Position numbers and translations under genes: made by a program. 64,000 nucleotides of DNA, from assembly GCF_025567415.1 (NCBI RefSeq), contig NZ_JAOQJV010000004.1, positions 124,001 to 188,000 on the forward strand, in the 5' to 3' direction. Source of the stretch: Claveliimonas ammoniilytica (GTDB lineage: Bacteria; Bacillota; Clostridia; Lachnospirales; Lachnospiraceae). Each line of letters starts with the position of its first letter. Positions within the stretch are counted from its first letter, which is position 1. A model generated the notes under the pieces. That model saw nothing but the letters and a program-made list of their open reading frames with translations. It was not told the DNA's origin and did no database searches. Shown in pieces: positions 45,574 through 54,736 of the stretch.

Positions 45574-46221
45574 TTATAGCGGCAGTTTTCCTGCCTCAGA
45601 CCAGTCTTCCAACACATAATCTGCCGTTTCCCGGATCTGCTTCCAGTCATCTCCATTGCTCATATCCCGGATACCAACCGTAATAAAACCTGCATTCTTT
45701 GCAGTCTCAATCGCATATCCGGCATCCTCAAATACCATTATTTCTTCCGGCTTTCTGCCCAGTACAGATGCACACTGCAGATAAATCTCCGGCTCATGCT
45801 TACCCCTGCCAAGTTCAGAGCAGGTCAGGATTTCCTGAAAATAATGATCCATGCCAAGTCGCTTCAATGCTGCCTCTGCATATTCCTTATGACCCGCCGT
45901 AGCAATTATCATAGGAATTTTATTCGTATATAGTTTCTCAAGAAACTTTATCGCATCTTCTTTTGCCTGTACTTCTTTGTAATAGAAGTCTCTGACTACC
46001 ATCAGAAGCCCCTGTGTAATCTCTTCTGCGGACTGTGGTAAATTATAATGCTCTTTCGTATATGCCACGCCCTCTTCTATCGTCATCGGATACAGAATCT
46101 TACTCAGTCCCGGTTCCGGTTCTACCTGAATATTCTCCAGATACCGGACACCTGCCACTTCCCAGATTCCCATAGAATCCAAAAGTGTTCCATCTACGTC
46201 AAAGATTGCCCCGCGGATCAT
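45574..46221 (-). CDS. HAD-superfamily phosphatase of the thiamine operon
   Basis: 215 residues. Motif I is FDVDGTLLDSMG (7-18), with a beta-phosphoglucomutase-type cap; motif II IATAGHKEYA and motif IV VFEDAGYAIETAKNAG. Its ATG overlaps the thiE stop by 4 bases, so it is firmly in the TPP-controlled operon. A likely role is dephosphorylation of thiamine phosphate or of HMP/THZ phosphates; this is inferred from context, not from residues. It could also be a housecleaning phosphatase. Confidence 0.86.
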   Translation of the reverse strand: MIRGAIFDVDGTLLDSMGIWEVAGVRYLENIQVEPEPGLSKILYPMTIEEGVAYTKEHYNLPQSAEEITQGLLMVVRDFYYKEVQAKEDAIKFLEKLYTNKIPMIIATAGHKEYAEAALKRLGMDHYFQEILTCSELGRGKHEPEIYLQCASVLGRKPEEIMVFEDAGYAIETAKNAGFITVGIRDMSNGDDWKQIRETADYVLEDWSEAGKLPL

Positions 46222-46859
46222 GCATTCACCATCCTGAATACCGCTTCCTTCAATTCCCTCGTAGCCTCAGTAATATCTTTCTGAGCAAAAATGGCACTGA
46301 TCACAGCCACACCGTCCAGCCCATTTCCGGCAAGTTTTTCTACATTGTCTTTGCCAATCCCGCCAATGGCAATGACCGGAATATGTACCGCCTCTGTGAT
46401 CTCGCGGATCATCCCTCCGTCCAATACATCTACATCCGTCTTCGACCCGGTCGGGAATACAGCTCCTACTCCCAGATAATCGGCTCCGCGCTCTTCTGCA
46501 AGAAGTGCCTCCTCTACGGTATGTGCAGACACGCCGATGATCTTATTCGGGCCAAGCTTCGCTCTTACATCTCCGGCTTCCATATCATCCTGTCCCACAT
46601 GCACGCCATCTGCATCCATTTTCAGTGCGATCTCTACATTATCATTGATCACAAACGGAACGTGATATCTGGCACACAGTTCTTTGATCTCTACTGCTTC
46701 CTCAAAGAAATGCTCCTGATCCAGTTCTTTTTCACGAAGCTGAATAAATGTTGCCCCGCCTTTCAGTGCTTTCTCCACCTGTTCATACAGGCGTTCCCCA
46801 TTCAGCCATCTGCTGTCTGTTACTGCATAAAGCAACAGATCTTCTCTATCGAACTTCAT
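46218..46859 (-). CDS. thiE: Thiamine-phosphate synthase
   Basis: 213 residues, normal ThiE size. TIM-barrel motifs TFIQLREKELDQEHF (about 37-51), DGVHVGQDDMEAGDVR (about 84-99), GADYLGVGAVFPTGSKTDV and IAIGGIGKDNV. It joins HMP-PP and THZ-P to thiamine phosphate. It overlaps thiM by 14 bases and the HAD gene by 4. Confidence 0.97.
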   Translation of the reverse strand: MKFDREDLLLYAVTDSRWLNGERLYEQVEKALKGGATFIQLREKELDQEHFFEEAVEIKELCARYHVPFVINDNVEIALKMDADGVHVGQDDMEAGDVRAKLGPNKIIGVSAHTVEEALLAEERGADYLGVGAVFPTGSKTDVDVLDGGMIREITEAVHIPVIAIGGIGKDNVEKLAGNGLDGVAVISAIFAQKDITEATRELKEAVFRMVNA

Positions 46860-47667
46860 ATTTTGCTCCTTTCTCCAACATCTCCGGAGTCATATTATAA
46901 ATAGCATCAATGATCCGGTTGCGATATGTCGCATTCCCGTCTCCCTGCTGCATATAGTCATATGCGATCTCACCTGCAAGACCCATCGTACACACTGCTG
47001 CTGTTGCCGCACCACATATATCATCTGGATTGGCTGCCAGAAATGCAGTCATCATGCCGGACAACTGGCATCCCGTACCTGTGATCCGTCCCATTTCCGG
47101 ACGTCCATTGTGTACTACATAGCAGATCTTGCCGTCACTGATCAGATCGATTGCTCCGGTGATTGCAATCACACTGCCACTCTGAGCCGCGTAGCCTTTC
47201 ACAAATGCTACTGCCTGATCCAGATTCTCATCTGTAACTGCATCTGCCATATCAGCATCTACGCCCTTCGTTGTTCCATTGCCGAGTGCCAGTGTCTTAA
47301 TCTCTGAAATATTTCCACGGATCACATCAAAATGAATCTTTTCAATCAAACCAAGCGCAGTATCGGTCCGCAGCTTACTCGCTCCGGCACCCACTGGGTC
47401 AAGCAGCACTGCATGGTTCAATTCATTCGATTTCTCACCGGCAGCATACATTGCCTCAATCGTTCTCACATTCAGCGTACCAATATTAATATTCAACCCA
47501 TTACATATAGAAGTAATATCAATAATATCCGCCGGTTCGTCAGACATGATCGGGCTTCCGCCACATGCCAGAAGCACATTCGCCACATCATTAACCGTAA
47601 CGTAATTAGTAATATTGTGGATCAGCGGTGCTTTCGTTCTGACTTGTTCCAGGTATTTTCCTACCAT
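46846..47667 (-). CDS. thiM: Hydroxyethylthiazole kinase
   Basis: 273 residues from MVGKYLEQVRTKAPLIHNIT; AAGGA lies 6 bases before this ATG and the result matches normal ThiM length. Motifs: NYVTVNDVANVLLACGGSPIM, VLLDPVGAGASKLR, and GTGCQLSGMMTAF with the anion hole. It phosphorylates salvaged thiazole. First gene after the TPP riboswitch. With thiD, thiE and cytX but no thiC, thiG or thiH in the window, the operon looks like salvage rather than full synthesis. Confidence 0.97.
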   Translation of the reverse strand: MVGKYLEQVRTKAPLIHNITNYVTVNDVANVLLACGGSPIMSDEPADIIDITSICNGLNINIGTLNVRTIEAMYAAGEKSNELNHAVLLDPVGAGASKLRTDTALGLIEKIHFDVIRGNISEIKTLALGNGTTKGVDADMADAVTDENLDQAVAFVKGYAAQSGSVIAITGAIDLISDGKICYVVHNGRPEMGRITGTGCQLSGMMTAFLAANPDDICGAATAAVCTMGLAGEIAYDYMQQGDGNATYRNRIIDAIYNMTPEMLEKGAKYEVR

Positions 47668-47693
47668 ACATTTTCCTTCTTTCATTAAATGAT

Positions 47694-47745
47694 TATAGAA
47701 ATTTGTGCAAGCACGATTTTAGCACAACAATTTACTGCACAAAAA
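47694..47745 (-). repeat. Short structured repeat, family 2, copy 1
   Basis: 52 bases, from TATAGAAATT to GCACAAAAA, about 83 per cent identical by eye to 58265-58316. It contains a GTGCAAGCAC hairpin and a distal TGCAC. It starts in the T run of the TPP-riboswitch terminator (minus strand) and ends about 26 bases before the thiM start, so it lies in the thiM leader. Confidence 0.75.
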
Positions 47746-47769
47746 GGAGACCCCCATGCAGGTGTCTCC
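47741..47769 (-). terminator. TPP riboswitch terminator
   Basis: GGAGACACC and GGGGTCTCC (loop TGCATG) followed by TTTTTG, downstream of the aptamer. Confidence 0.88.
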
Positions 47770-47787
47770 GAAAAAAATCACATATTG

Positions 47788-47872
47788 ATTCCTACGGCGG
47801 CATTATCCGCATCAGGTCAAAGGGTCGAAACTCCTGTTTCCTCTCAGCCTGTCTCACAAGCTCCCCTGTCTT
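47788..47872 (-). promoter_or_regulatory. TPP riboswitch
   Basis: Conserved THI-box segments read in order on the minus strand: GGGGAGC, ACAGGCTGAGAGGA, GACCCTTTGACCTGATGCGG, ATGCCGCCGTAGG. Thiamine pyrophosphate binding should favour the terminator at 47741-47769 and shut down thiM-thiE-HAD-thiD-cytX. Confidence 0.96.
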
Positions 47873-47900
47873 CATTCATTACTTATGAACTCCAGTAACT

Positions 47901-47929
47901 ATTATATGGAGTCGCATCCGAAATGTCAA
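47901..47929 (-). promoter_or_regulatory. Sigma-A promoter of the thiamine operon
   Basis: TTGACA (47929-47924), 17-base spacer, TATAAT (47906-47901), about 30 bases before the TPP aptamer. Confidence 0.92.
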
Positions 47930-47933
47930 TTGT

Positions 47934-49655
47934 TTATGCATTTGCTGCTATTGCATTCTGCTGTGCATTTTCTTCTGTATCAAATCTCACATAAGTCACA
48001 CGATCCAATGCTTCTTCTGCAATACCGGTACAGTTATCTGCCACACGGTCAAGATTCAGCAGGATACCTGAATATGCTCTGGTAAGCTCCGGATCACACT
48101 GCTTCTCCTGCAGACGTTCCAGATGCTTCTTGGTGCTCTTCTTCTGTGCCTTGCGCATACGCTTCTTATCCTGAATCACCTGTTCAGCCTGATCCACATT
48201 GTCTGTTGCCACCGCTGTAATTGCCTGTTCAAACAATTCTTCTGCAATAGTCACACACTGTGCCAGTTCTTCTTTTGCCTGATCTGACAAAATCTTCTCT
48301 GATGTACCGATACGCTCATAAATATCTACCACATCTCCACATCGGTCTGCAATACGATCGATGTTATTGGCAATCGCAAGATATCCTGCAACCCGCTCTG
48401 CCTGCACTTCCGTCAGTGCACCACCAGTAAACAGCTTTGAGATGTACGTCACGATTGCATCCTGCAACGTCTTGACTGCATCGTGATGTTTTTTAAATAA
48501 CGATTTTATTTCTTCCTTATTATCTCCTGATACGATTTCTTTCAAAATCTTCAACATCTTTTCTGTAGATGTTGCAATACGGTTGATCTCATTAGAAACC
48601 ATATACATTGCCGGAATCGGCTGATTAATCATCTTATCATCCAGATACTGTGGTTCGTAAGAATGTACTTTCTTCGTATCATCTCCGCGTACGATCGTTG
48701 TTACAATCTTCACCATCACCGGAATCAACGGAAGCCATACTAATGTACAAACTACATTAAATGTGGTATGTGCATTGGCAATCTGTCTGGATATCACCTC
48801 CACTTCCGGTCCTTTTGGCGAAATGAACTGTACAAACTTCGCCAGCACCGGAATCAGGAACAGAAATACTATGCTTCCTGTAATATTAAAAATACTGTGT
48901 GCAAGCGCAGTTCTCTTGGCATTCTTAGACTGTCCGATGGATGCTAACAATGCTGTGATCGTTGTACCAATGTTATCACCAAACAGGATTGGAATTGCTC
49001 CTGCCAGACCAATCACACTGGTTACTCCATCCGGTCCAGGCTGTGACGCAAAATTCTGCAGCACCGCAATCGTAGCTGAACTGCTCTGTACAACCAACGT
49101 CATCACTGCACCAAGCAGAACACCAAGCACTGGAATATCTGATACTTTCGCCATAAGTTCCACAAAAATCGGGCTGTTTGCAAGCGGCTTCATAACACTT
49201 CCCATGATCTCAATGCCTTCAAACAACAGACCAAAAGAAAAAATAACCAGACCAACATTCTTTACCTTTTCTTTCTTAGAAGCAAAGTAAAGCATAAAGC
49301 CAACAAAAATAATCGGATATATATAGTCTGTAATCTTAAATGCCATAAGCTGCGCAGTCATTGTTGTACCAATATTGGCACCAAAAATAACAGAAATTGC
49401 CTGTGGCAAACTCATCAGTCCGGCGCTGACAAAGCCAATCACCATAACTGTAGTTGCAGAACTGCTCTGCAGCACCGCTGTAACCAGCGCTCCTGCCAGC
49501 ACTCCCATAATCGGATTCTTAGTCAGGAACTCCAAAATCTTCTTCATTTTCTCTCCGGCAGCCTTCTGCAGCGCATCACTCATACTGTTCATCCCATACA
49601 AAAACAGTGCCAGACCGCCAGCCAGTCCAAATACTACCTTACATACTTCATTCAT
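47934..49655 (-). CDS. Na+/phosphate cotransporter with PhoU-like C-terminus
   Basis: 573 residues from the ATG with GAGGAG 6 bases upstream. Two inverted Na/Pi-cotransporter repeats carry QSSSATT (VLQSSSATTVMVIGFVSAG about 62-80; VVQSSSATIAVLQNF about 190-205). The C-terminal third (about 350-560) is a cytoplasmic PhoU-like helical domain (NNIDRIADRCGDVVDIYERI). It imports phosphate, probably with sodium. The thiamine-operon promoter lies just after its stop. Confidence 0.93.
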   Translation of the reverse strand: MNEVCKVVFGLAGGLALFLYGMNSMSDALQKAAGEKMKKILEFLTKNPIMGVLAGALVTAVLQSSSATTVMVIGFVSAGLMSLPQAISVIFGANIGTTMTAQLMAFKITDYIYPIIFVGFMLYFASKKEKVKNVGLVIFSFGLLFEGIEIMGSVMKPLANSPIFVELMAKVSDIPVLGVLLGAVMTLVVQSSSATIAVLQNFASQPGPDGVTSVIGLAGAIPILFGDNIGTTITALLASIGQSKNAKRTALAHSIFNITGSIVFLFLIPVLAKFVQFISPKGPEVEVISRQIANAHTTFNVVCTLVWLPLIPVMVKIVTTIVRGDDTKKVHSYEPQYLDDKMINQPIPAMYMVSNEINRIATSTEKMLKILKEIVSGDNKEEIKSLFKKHHDAVKTLQDAIVTYISKLFTGGALTEVQAERVAGYLAIANNIDRIADRCGDVVDIYERIGTSEKILSDQAKEELAQCVTIAEELFEQAITAVATDNVDQAEQVIQDKKRMRKAQKKSTKKHLERLQEKQCDPELTRAYSGILLNLDRVADNCTGIAEEALDRVTYVRFDTEENAQQNAIAANA

Positions 49656-49815
49656 CACATTCTCCTCATTTCCTATGTGTTTCCTCTTTCTTTATCAAGT
49701 AAACATTATCAGAGAAATATGATTATCTTTGCAGATTTAGGTTAAATCTATGTAAAATATGTAAAAATCTTCTCTTTCAGCTTCTGTGCCGTTCCTTTCC
49801 TATAAATACAATATT

Positions 49816-51507
49816 TTAATCTGGCAGGCTTCTCTCCAAACACAATCTCCCATACCCCACCTGATTATTGGGATATTCTGCAAATCCCGGCAGCTCTCTC
49901 GCCCCTCTTCTAAGATATGCCTTTACTTTCTCCCCATACAGATAGGGATCATTTTCTTTTATGATTCCCCATTCCATCAGTAGTGCTGCGCTTCCTGTTG
50001 CGAAAGGCACTGCAAACGAAGTACCAGTATACTCTCCATATCCGCCGCCTGCCTCTATACTTCTCACTGCTACTCCCGGTGCCACAAGATCTGGCTTTGC
50101 AGTTTCCCAAAAGGTGTTTTCGTCCGCCGGACCACGTCCGGAGAAATCCGCATAGGTAAATGTTCTTGCATCATATGCACCAATGGTGATCACCCGACTT
50201 GCCGTTGCCGGTATGGTCATGGTTGCCTGTGCACTTGGCCTGATAAATCCGGTTCCACTATTTAGCACACTACCTCCCGGAAGCCAAAGGTCATATCTTC
50301 CATCTACCACTCGATTGCCAGTCAGAATGATCTGCCACAGCCCAGAAGCAATATAATCGTTTACTGCCAGAAAATCAATAAAGATTTCCTGTCTTGTGCT
50401 GTAAGGAGCTGGCATGCCATAGTATAAAAACAGTTCTGTCTGTCCTACACGAAATCGCTGTGGTCCAAGCACTTCCTGCAATGGTCCGATCTGTACACCT
50501 GACGGATTCACAAGCGTAATGCTCATTTCATCCGTGTAATTCTTCCAGATCTGTACATTTAATCCTGCTTCTTTTTCCTGTACCGCCAGTTCTGTCCGTT
50601 GTTCCTCACCGGTTCTTACTATGCCGGAAGCATGCCCTGCTCCGACGCCTTCATTGCCTGCTCCCACACAGATGCAGCATCGTCCCAGTCCCGCCACGCT
50701 GTCCAGATAACGCTCAACCAGCGACTGTCCGTTGTGTGCACCGTATGAATTGCCGAAACTGATATTCACTGCCACAGGCATGCCAAGTTCTATACTTTTC
50801 CGAATCACATAGTCTACACCTCGCATCAGTTCCGTTGTCCTTGGGAATCCTTCTTGCCTTGGCAGTCCCATTTTCACCACGATTAGTTCACTCTCCGATG
50901 CTACCTCTGCTGCAATTCCAGCAACTGCTGTTCCGTGTCCGGAACTGTCAACGCTTGGTACTATACGATATCGTTCTGCTAAATTTCCTGCGCTTAGTGC
51001 TTGATTAATTTCTTCCGAAATATATTCTTTTCCATTTGTCTGATCCCACAGGTAACGGATTCTTGTGCTTCCATCCGCTTTGAGAAATGCATCCAAACTA
51101 TAATCAATCCCGGAATCTATCATACCGATCAGCACTCCCTTTCCGGATAACCCAAACCGGGAACCTTGTACTGAATCAATACAAGACACTCTCTTTCCAT
51201 TTGCGATCTGAAAATATAATCGTTTCGGCTTTTCTATATATTCTACCTGTGGAATCGCAGACAATTGATCAATCACAGACTCTCGCACTGTCACAATCAT
51301 ATACTCATTCAAAAGCACTGTCATGTCCACAACCAGTGGACGGATCATATCTATATCTCCGGAATATTTTACGATCAGCTCCCACTCTTTTTCAATGGGA
51401 TCATAGCCCACATCCAGAATCTCAGACCGTTCTCTTTCATTCTCGTCTGCATCTAATGCTAAGTTTAATAAATTCTCCAGCTTCTGATTATTCACACTTC
51501 GCTCCAC
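49816..51507 (-). CDS. Subtilisin-like S8 protease (Csp-like, no signal peptide)
   Basis: 563 residues. A prodomain-like N-terminus (about 1-95) is followed by an S8 domain with the full triad: Asp in IGMIDSGIDYS (about 128-138), His in DSSGHGTAVAGIAAE (about 188-202) and Ser in YTGTSFAVPFATGSAALL (about 502). A jelly-roll-like insert sits between His and Ser. This is the layout of clostridial Csp germination proteases, and the active residues are kept. No export signal. The start is GTG with no clear ribosome site, so the N-terminus is uncertain. Confidence 0.88.
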   Translation of the reverse strand: MERSVNNQKLENLLNLALDADENERERSEILDVGYDPIEKEWELIVKYSGDIDMIRPLVVDMTVLLNEYMIVTVRESVIDQLSAIPQVEYIEKPKRLYFQIANGKRVSCIDSVQGSRFGLSGKGVLIGMIDSGIDYSLDAFLKADGSTRIRYLWDQTNGKEYISEEINQALSAGNLAERYRIVPSVDSSGHGTAVAGIAAEVASESELIVVKMGLPRQEGFPRTTELMRGVDYVIRKSIELGMPVAVNISFGNSYGAHNGQSLVERYLDSVAGLGRCCICVGAGNEGVGAGHASGIVRTGEEQRTELAVQEKEAGLNVQIWKNYTDEMSITLVNPSGVQIGPLQEVLGPQRFRVGQTELFLYYGMPAPYSTRQEIFIDFLAVNDYIASGLWQIILTGNRVVDGRYDLWLPGGSVLNSGTGFIRPSAQATMTIPATASRVITIGAYDARTFTYADFSGRGPADENTFWETAKPDLVAPGVAVRSIEAGGGYGEYTGTSFAVPFATGSAALLMEWGIIKENDPYLYGEKVKAYLRRGARELPGFAEYPNNQVGYGRLCLERSLPD

Positions 51508-51570
51508 ACGTTCACGCTTTTATTCTCATATCTATGAAATGAATAACCTGTTAATGATGCTTTATTGCAT

Positions 51571-51603
51571 AAAATAAGGCGCACGGTCAATCCGTGCGCC
51601 TTA
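51571..51603 (-). terminator. Intrinsic terminator after the PPi-PFK gene
   Basis: AAGGCGCACGG and CCGTGCGCCTT form an 11-base-pair stem with loop ATTGA, followed by ATTTTATG. Confidence 0.88.
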
Positions 51604-51630
51604 CAATAATATATCATTATTCAAATCTAA

Positions 51631-53298
51631 TTAGATCTCTTCGCCTTTTTCAAGTGCAAGTGTTCTTGTTGTGATATCACATACAGAAGCTGGTCCGTAG
51701 TACTGGATAGCACCTGGGAATAAGAATGCAGTCTCAACAGCCCACTGATCTCTGTGTGCCTCAAAGTACTTGAATGGAGCTCCATCAAGCTCTGTAAGTG
51801 CTTTTCTGATAACCGGCTTATCTTTACCATTTCTTCTTTCCATGTTCATCATCTTAGTGATCGGCATACCACCTGCAACCCACTCTTCAGCTGGCTTAGA
51901 CAGGTTAGATACCTTAGAAAGATATCCATTGAAGCCATACTGGATCAGCATGAATGCATTGTATCCAAGTGAATAGCAGTAGTCAGCATCGAAGTTAGAT
52001 GGGAATGCACATCTTCCTTCGTATCCGAAGAAGTGATGCTGTGTAGCGAATTTACCTGTGTATGTTCCTGCTGCTTTTCTCTCAGCAAGCTTGTCAGCTA
52101 CCAATGCTGCAAATAACTTCTCAGACTCAATCAGAGATACCTGTACGTTACCGTGCGGATCTCTCTCAAGGAACAGCTGCTGCTGGATTCCCTGTGGCAG
52201 AATCTCAAATACAGACATAGACTCTTTTGTAAGTCCAGCCTTGATGAATTCATATTTAGCATCCCATGATGGAAGTGCATTGAACTCTTCTGTCTTCTCA
52301 CCCGCAAGAAGCTCATTGATCTCAGCGATCAGTACAGAAAATTCAGGAACGAACTCTACGATACCCTCTGGGATAATAGCTACACCAAAGTTATCTCCGT
52401 TAGCTGCTCTCTTCTCTACAGAATCTGCAATATAATCAGCGATCTCAGACAGTGACATCTTCTTAGCTGCTACTTCCTCACCGATCAGGCAGATGTTCGG
52501 CTGAGTCTCAAGTGCACACTCCAGTGCTACGTGAGAAGCTGAACGTCCCATAACCTTAATGAAATGCCAGTATTTCTTAGCTGAATTAGCATCTCTCTCA
52601 ATGTTACCGATCAACTCACTGTATGTCTTAGTTGCTGTATCAAAACCAAATGAGCACTCGATGTCTTCATTCTTAAGGTCTCCGTCGATTGTCTTAGGGC
52701 ATCCGATTACCTGAACACCTGTGTTATTAGCTGCCATATACTCAGCAAGTGTACATGCATTTGTATTAGAATCGTCTCCACCGATGATAACGATAGCTGT
52801 GATTCCGTGCTTCTTGCATACCTCTGCTGCTACTGCAAACTGCTCCGGAGTCTCAAGTTTCGTTCTTCCTGAACCGATGATATCAAATCCACCAGTATTT
52901 CTGTACTGATCGATGTACTCGTCTGTCATCTCAATGTATTTATCTTCCAGAAGTCCGCTCGGACCACCCTTGAATCCAAGAAGGACATTGTCCTTGTTAG
53001 TAGCCTTCAGTGCATCATACAGACCACTTACTACGTTGTGTCCGCCAGGAGCCTGTCCACCTGACAGGATAACACCTACAACCTGCTTCTTATCTGCAGC
53101 TGTGTTCTGTCCTTTTATAAATGTGATCTCCGGCTTTCCATATGTGTTAGGGAAAAGCTCTGCGATCTTCTCCTGATCAGCAACGCTCTGAGTTGCTTCT
53201 CCTTCTTTTACGCTGATCTCTGCGATACCATTTCTGAGCATTCCAGGAAGTTTTGGAGTATACTCATATCTTGCCTTCTGAAGTGGTGAAATTTTCAT
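51631..53298 (-). CDS. pfp: Pyrophosphate-dependent 6-phosphofructokinase (long form)
   Basis: 555 residues from MKISPLQKARYEYTPKL; AAAGGAG lies 8 bases before this ATG. The core has GVILSGGQAPGGHNV (about 74-88), IIGGDDSNTNA (about 171; the GGDDS form marks PPi rather than ATP use) and CPKTIDGDL (about 200), MGRSASHVALECAL. It makes fructose-1,6-bisphosphate with pyrophosphate, reversibly, saving ATP in fermenters. Single gene with its own terminator. Confidence 0.94.
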   Translation of the reverse strand: MKISPLQKARYEYTPKLPGMLRNGIAEISVKEGEATQSVADQEKIAELFPNTYGKPEITFIKGQNTAADKKQVVGVILSGGQAPGGHNVVSGLYDALKATNKDNVLLGFKGGPSGLLEDKYIEMTDEYIDQYRNTGGFDIIGSGRTKLETPEQFAVAAEVCKKHGITAIVIIGGDDSNTNACTLAEYMAANNTGVQVIGCPKTIDGDLKNEDIECSFGFDTATKTYSELIGNIERDANSAKKYWHFIKVMGRSASHVALECALETQPNICLIGEEVAAKKMSLSEIADYIADSVEKRAANGDNFGVAIIPEGIVEFVPEFSVLIAEINELLAGEKTEEFNALPSWDAKYEFIKAGLTKESMSVFEILPQGIQQQLFLERDPHGNVQVSLIESEKLFAALVADKLAERKAAGTYTGKFATQHHFFGYEGRCAFPSNFDADYCYSLGYNAFMLIQYGFNGYLSKVSNLSKPAEEWVAGGMPITKMMNMERRNGKDKPVIRKALTELDGAPFKYFEAHRDQWAVETAFLFPGAIQYYGPASVCDITTRTLALEKGEEI

Positions 53299-53387
53299 AA
53301 TCATTTCTCCTTTATTATAATGTTTATTAATTAACCCATTCGGTTCCTCACGTATTTTACCATAAATACACACACTCTTCAAATATT

Positions 53388-54404
53388 TTAATTAAATCCA
53401 ATAATCTTTCTTGCAAGCAGATATGCCAGTGAAGAAATCTTACGTCCGGACTTGCCCGGAAGATTCATACTCTGACCAAGAATGCCATATCGAATACGCA
53501 CAAATGTCTTCTTATCCTTCTGTCTCAGATATTTCCAGAGCTCCTTCTTCTTCTCCATATTCTCCGGATCTTTGGAGCGAATGCACAAAATAGAAGAAAC
53601 GGTCATCATGATTGCCAGATATTTCTCCATATATGCGCGCAGTTTTTTATTAGAAATCTGACGCATCTGGTACATATCGATCATCGTTCTGGTTACAAAT
53701 ATCTGCTGGTCAACACGCTTGATCATGACCTTTTCATTGACCGACTGATCTTCTCGTCCAATATAATATCTGTAGAAATCCTCATCCATATAATACATCT
53801 TACGTACATGTGGAAGCGGATAATATACATAGATATTATCCACATAGAACGTATGCTTCGGTAATGTAAGCTGACACAGTTTCAGCATATCAGTACGATA
53901 AATAACCGAATGCATCAAAATATACTGATCAATGTGGAATCTGCCCACATCTGACCATTTAAAAATCTGGTTCTGAGGCAGTACATTACGGTAATGGATC
54001 ACTTTCTTATGCGATACTCCCTCTTTTTCATATACATAATTGGCTATAAGCATATCTACTTCTTCGCCATGTTCTTCCATCTTCTTCAGTACATTCAAAA
54101 TATTCTGTAATGATTCTGTATTAACCCAGTCATCACTGTCTACAACTTTAAAATATTTTCCCTCGGCATTGGCAAGTCCATAATTAACTGCGTCACCATG
54201 TCCACCATTCTCTTTGTCAATCACGCGGATAATATCTGGATACTTTTCTGCATACTCATGTCCAATCTTAGATGTATTATCTTTTGATCCATCATTCACA
54301 ATAATAATCTCTACATCTTCCCCGCCGGTAAGAATGGTCTCAATCGCATGCGCCATGTATTCCTGCGAATTATAACAGGGAATTGCAAATGAAATATACT
54401 TCAT
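53388..54404 (-). CDS. Family 2 glycosyltransferase
   Basis: 338 residues. The GT-A start is SFAIPCYNSQEYMAHAIETI (5-24); VEIIIVNDGSKDNTSKI and the metal motif KVVDSDDWVN (about 91-100) follow. The C-terminal half (about 200-338) is a helical extension. It probably adds sugars to a surface polysaccharide or glycolipid; the acceptor is unknown. It has its own promoter (54471-54443). Confidence 0.92.
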   Translation of the reverse strand: MKYISFAIPCYNSQEYMAHAIETILTGGEDVEIIIVNDGSKDNTSKIGHEYAEKYPDIIRVIDKENGGHGDAVNYGLANAEGKYFKVVDSDDWVNTESLQNILNVLKKMEEHGEEVDMLIANYVYEKEGVSHKKVIHYRNVLPQNQIFKWSDVGRFHIDQYILMHSVIYRTDMLKLCQLTLPKHTFYVDNIYVYYPLPHVRKMYYMDEDFYRYYIGREDQSVNEKVMIKRVDQQIFVTRTMIDMYQMRQISNKKLRAYMEKYLAIMMTVSSILCIRSKDPENMEKKKELWKYLRQKDKKTFVRIRYGILGQSMNLPGKSGRKISSLAYLLARKIIGFN

Positions 54405-54442
54405 AAATCTATCCTTTCACTTCATTCAATAGATACCATAAT

Positions 54443-54471
54443 AGTATATCCCATTTTATCACTTTTTCCAA
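54443..54471 (-). promoter_or_regulatory. Sigma-A promoter of the glycosyltransferase gene
   Basis: TTGGAA (54471-54466), 17-base spacer, TATACT (54448-54443). Confidence 0.7.
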
Positions 54472-54736
54472 TTCGCCTTTTTTACCAAAAAATGTCCGAA
54501 AAGGTCGTAAATATGCCGTCATAACTCCAGTTGTTCACAGTTTGTTCATTTTTCTTTCAAAAATACTTCACTTATTAAACCTTATTTTTTCACAGATAAC
54601 GGCTATACTATAATCATCAACAGGAGATAGAAGATAGACGATAAGTAAATTAACATAGATAAAACTTTTTCATAATACGTGCCGGGCCCGCGAAAGCGGT
54701 GACCCGGCATCCTCCCTTTTAGGACTCTTTTTCATT
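54472..54736. other. AT-rich intergenic region with plus-strand promoter-like sites and a GC-rich hairpin
   Basis: On the plus strand TATACTATAAT near 54603-54613 looks like a -10, followed by AGGAGATAG but no open frame. At 54680-54709 TGCCGGG and CCCGGCA enclose CCGC-GAAA-GCGG, a two-part stem with a GNRA loop, then CCTCCCTTTTA. This may be a small RNA of about 100 bases or the end of the PrsW gene transcript from the other strand. Not assigned. Confidence 0.4.
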
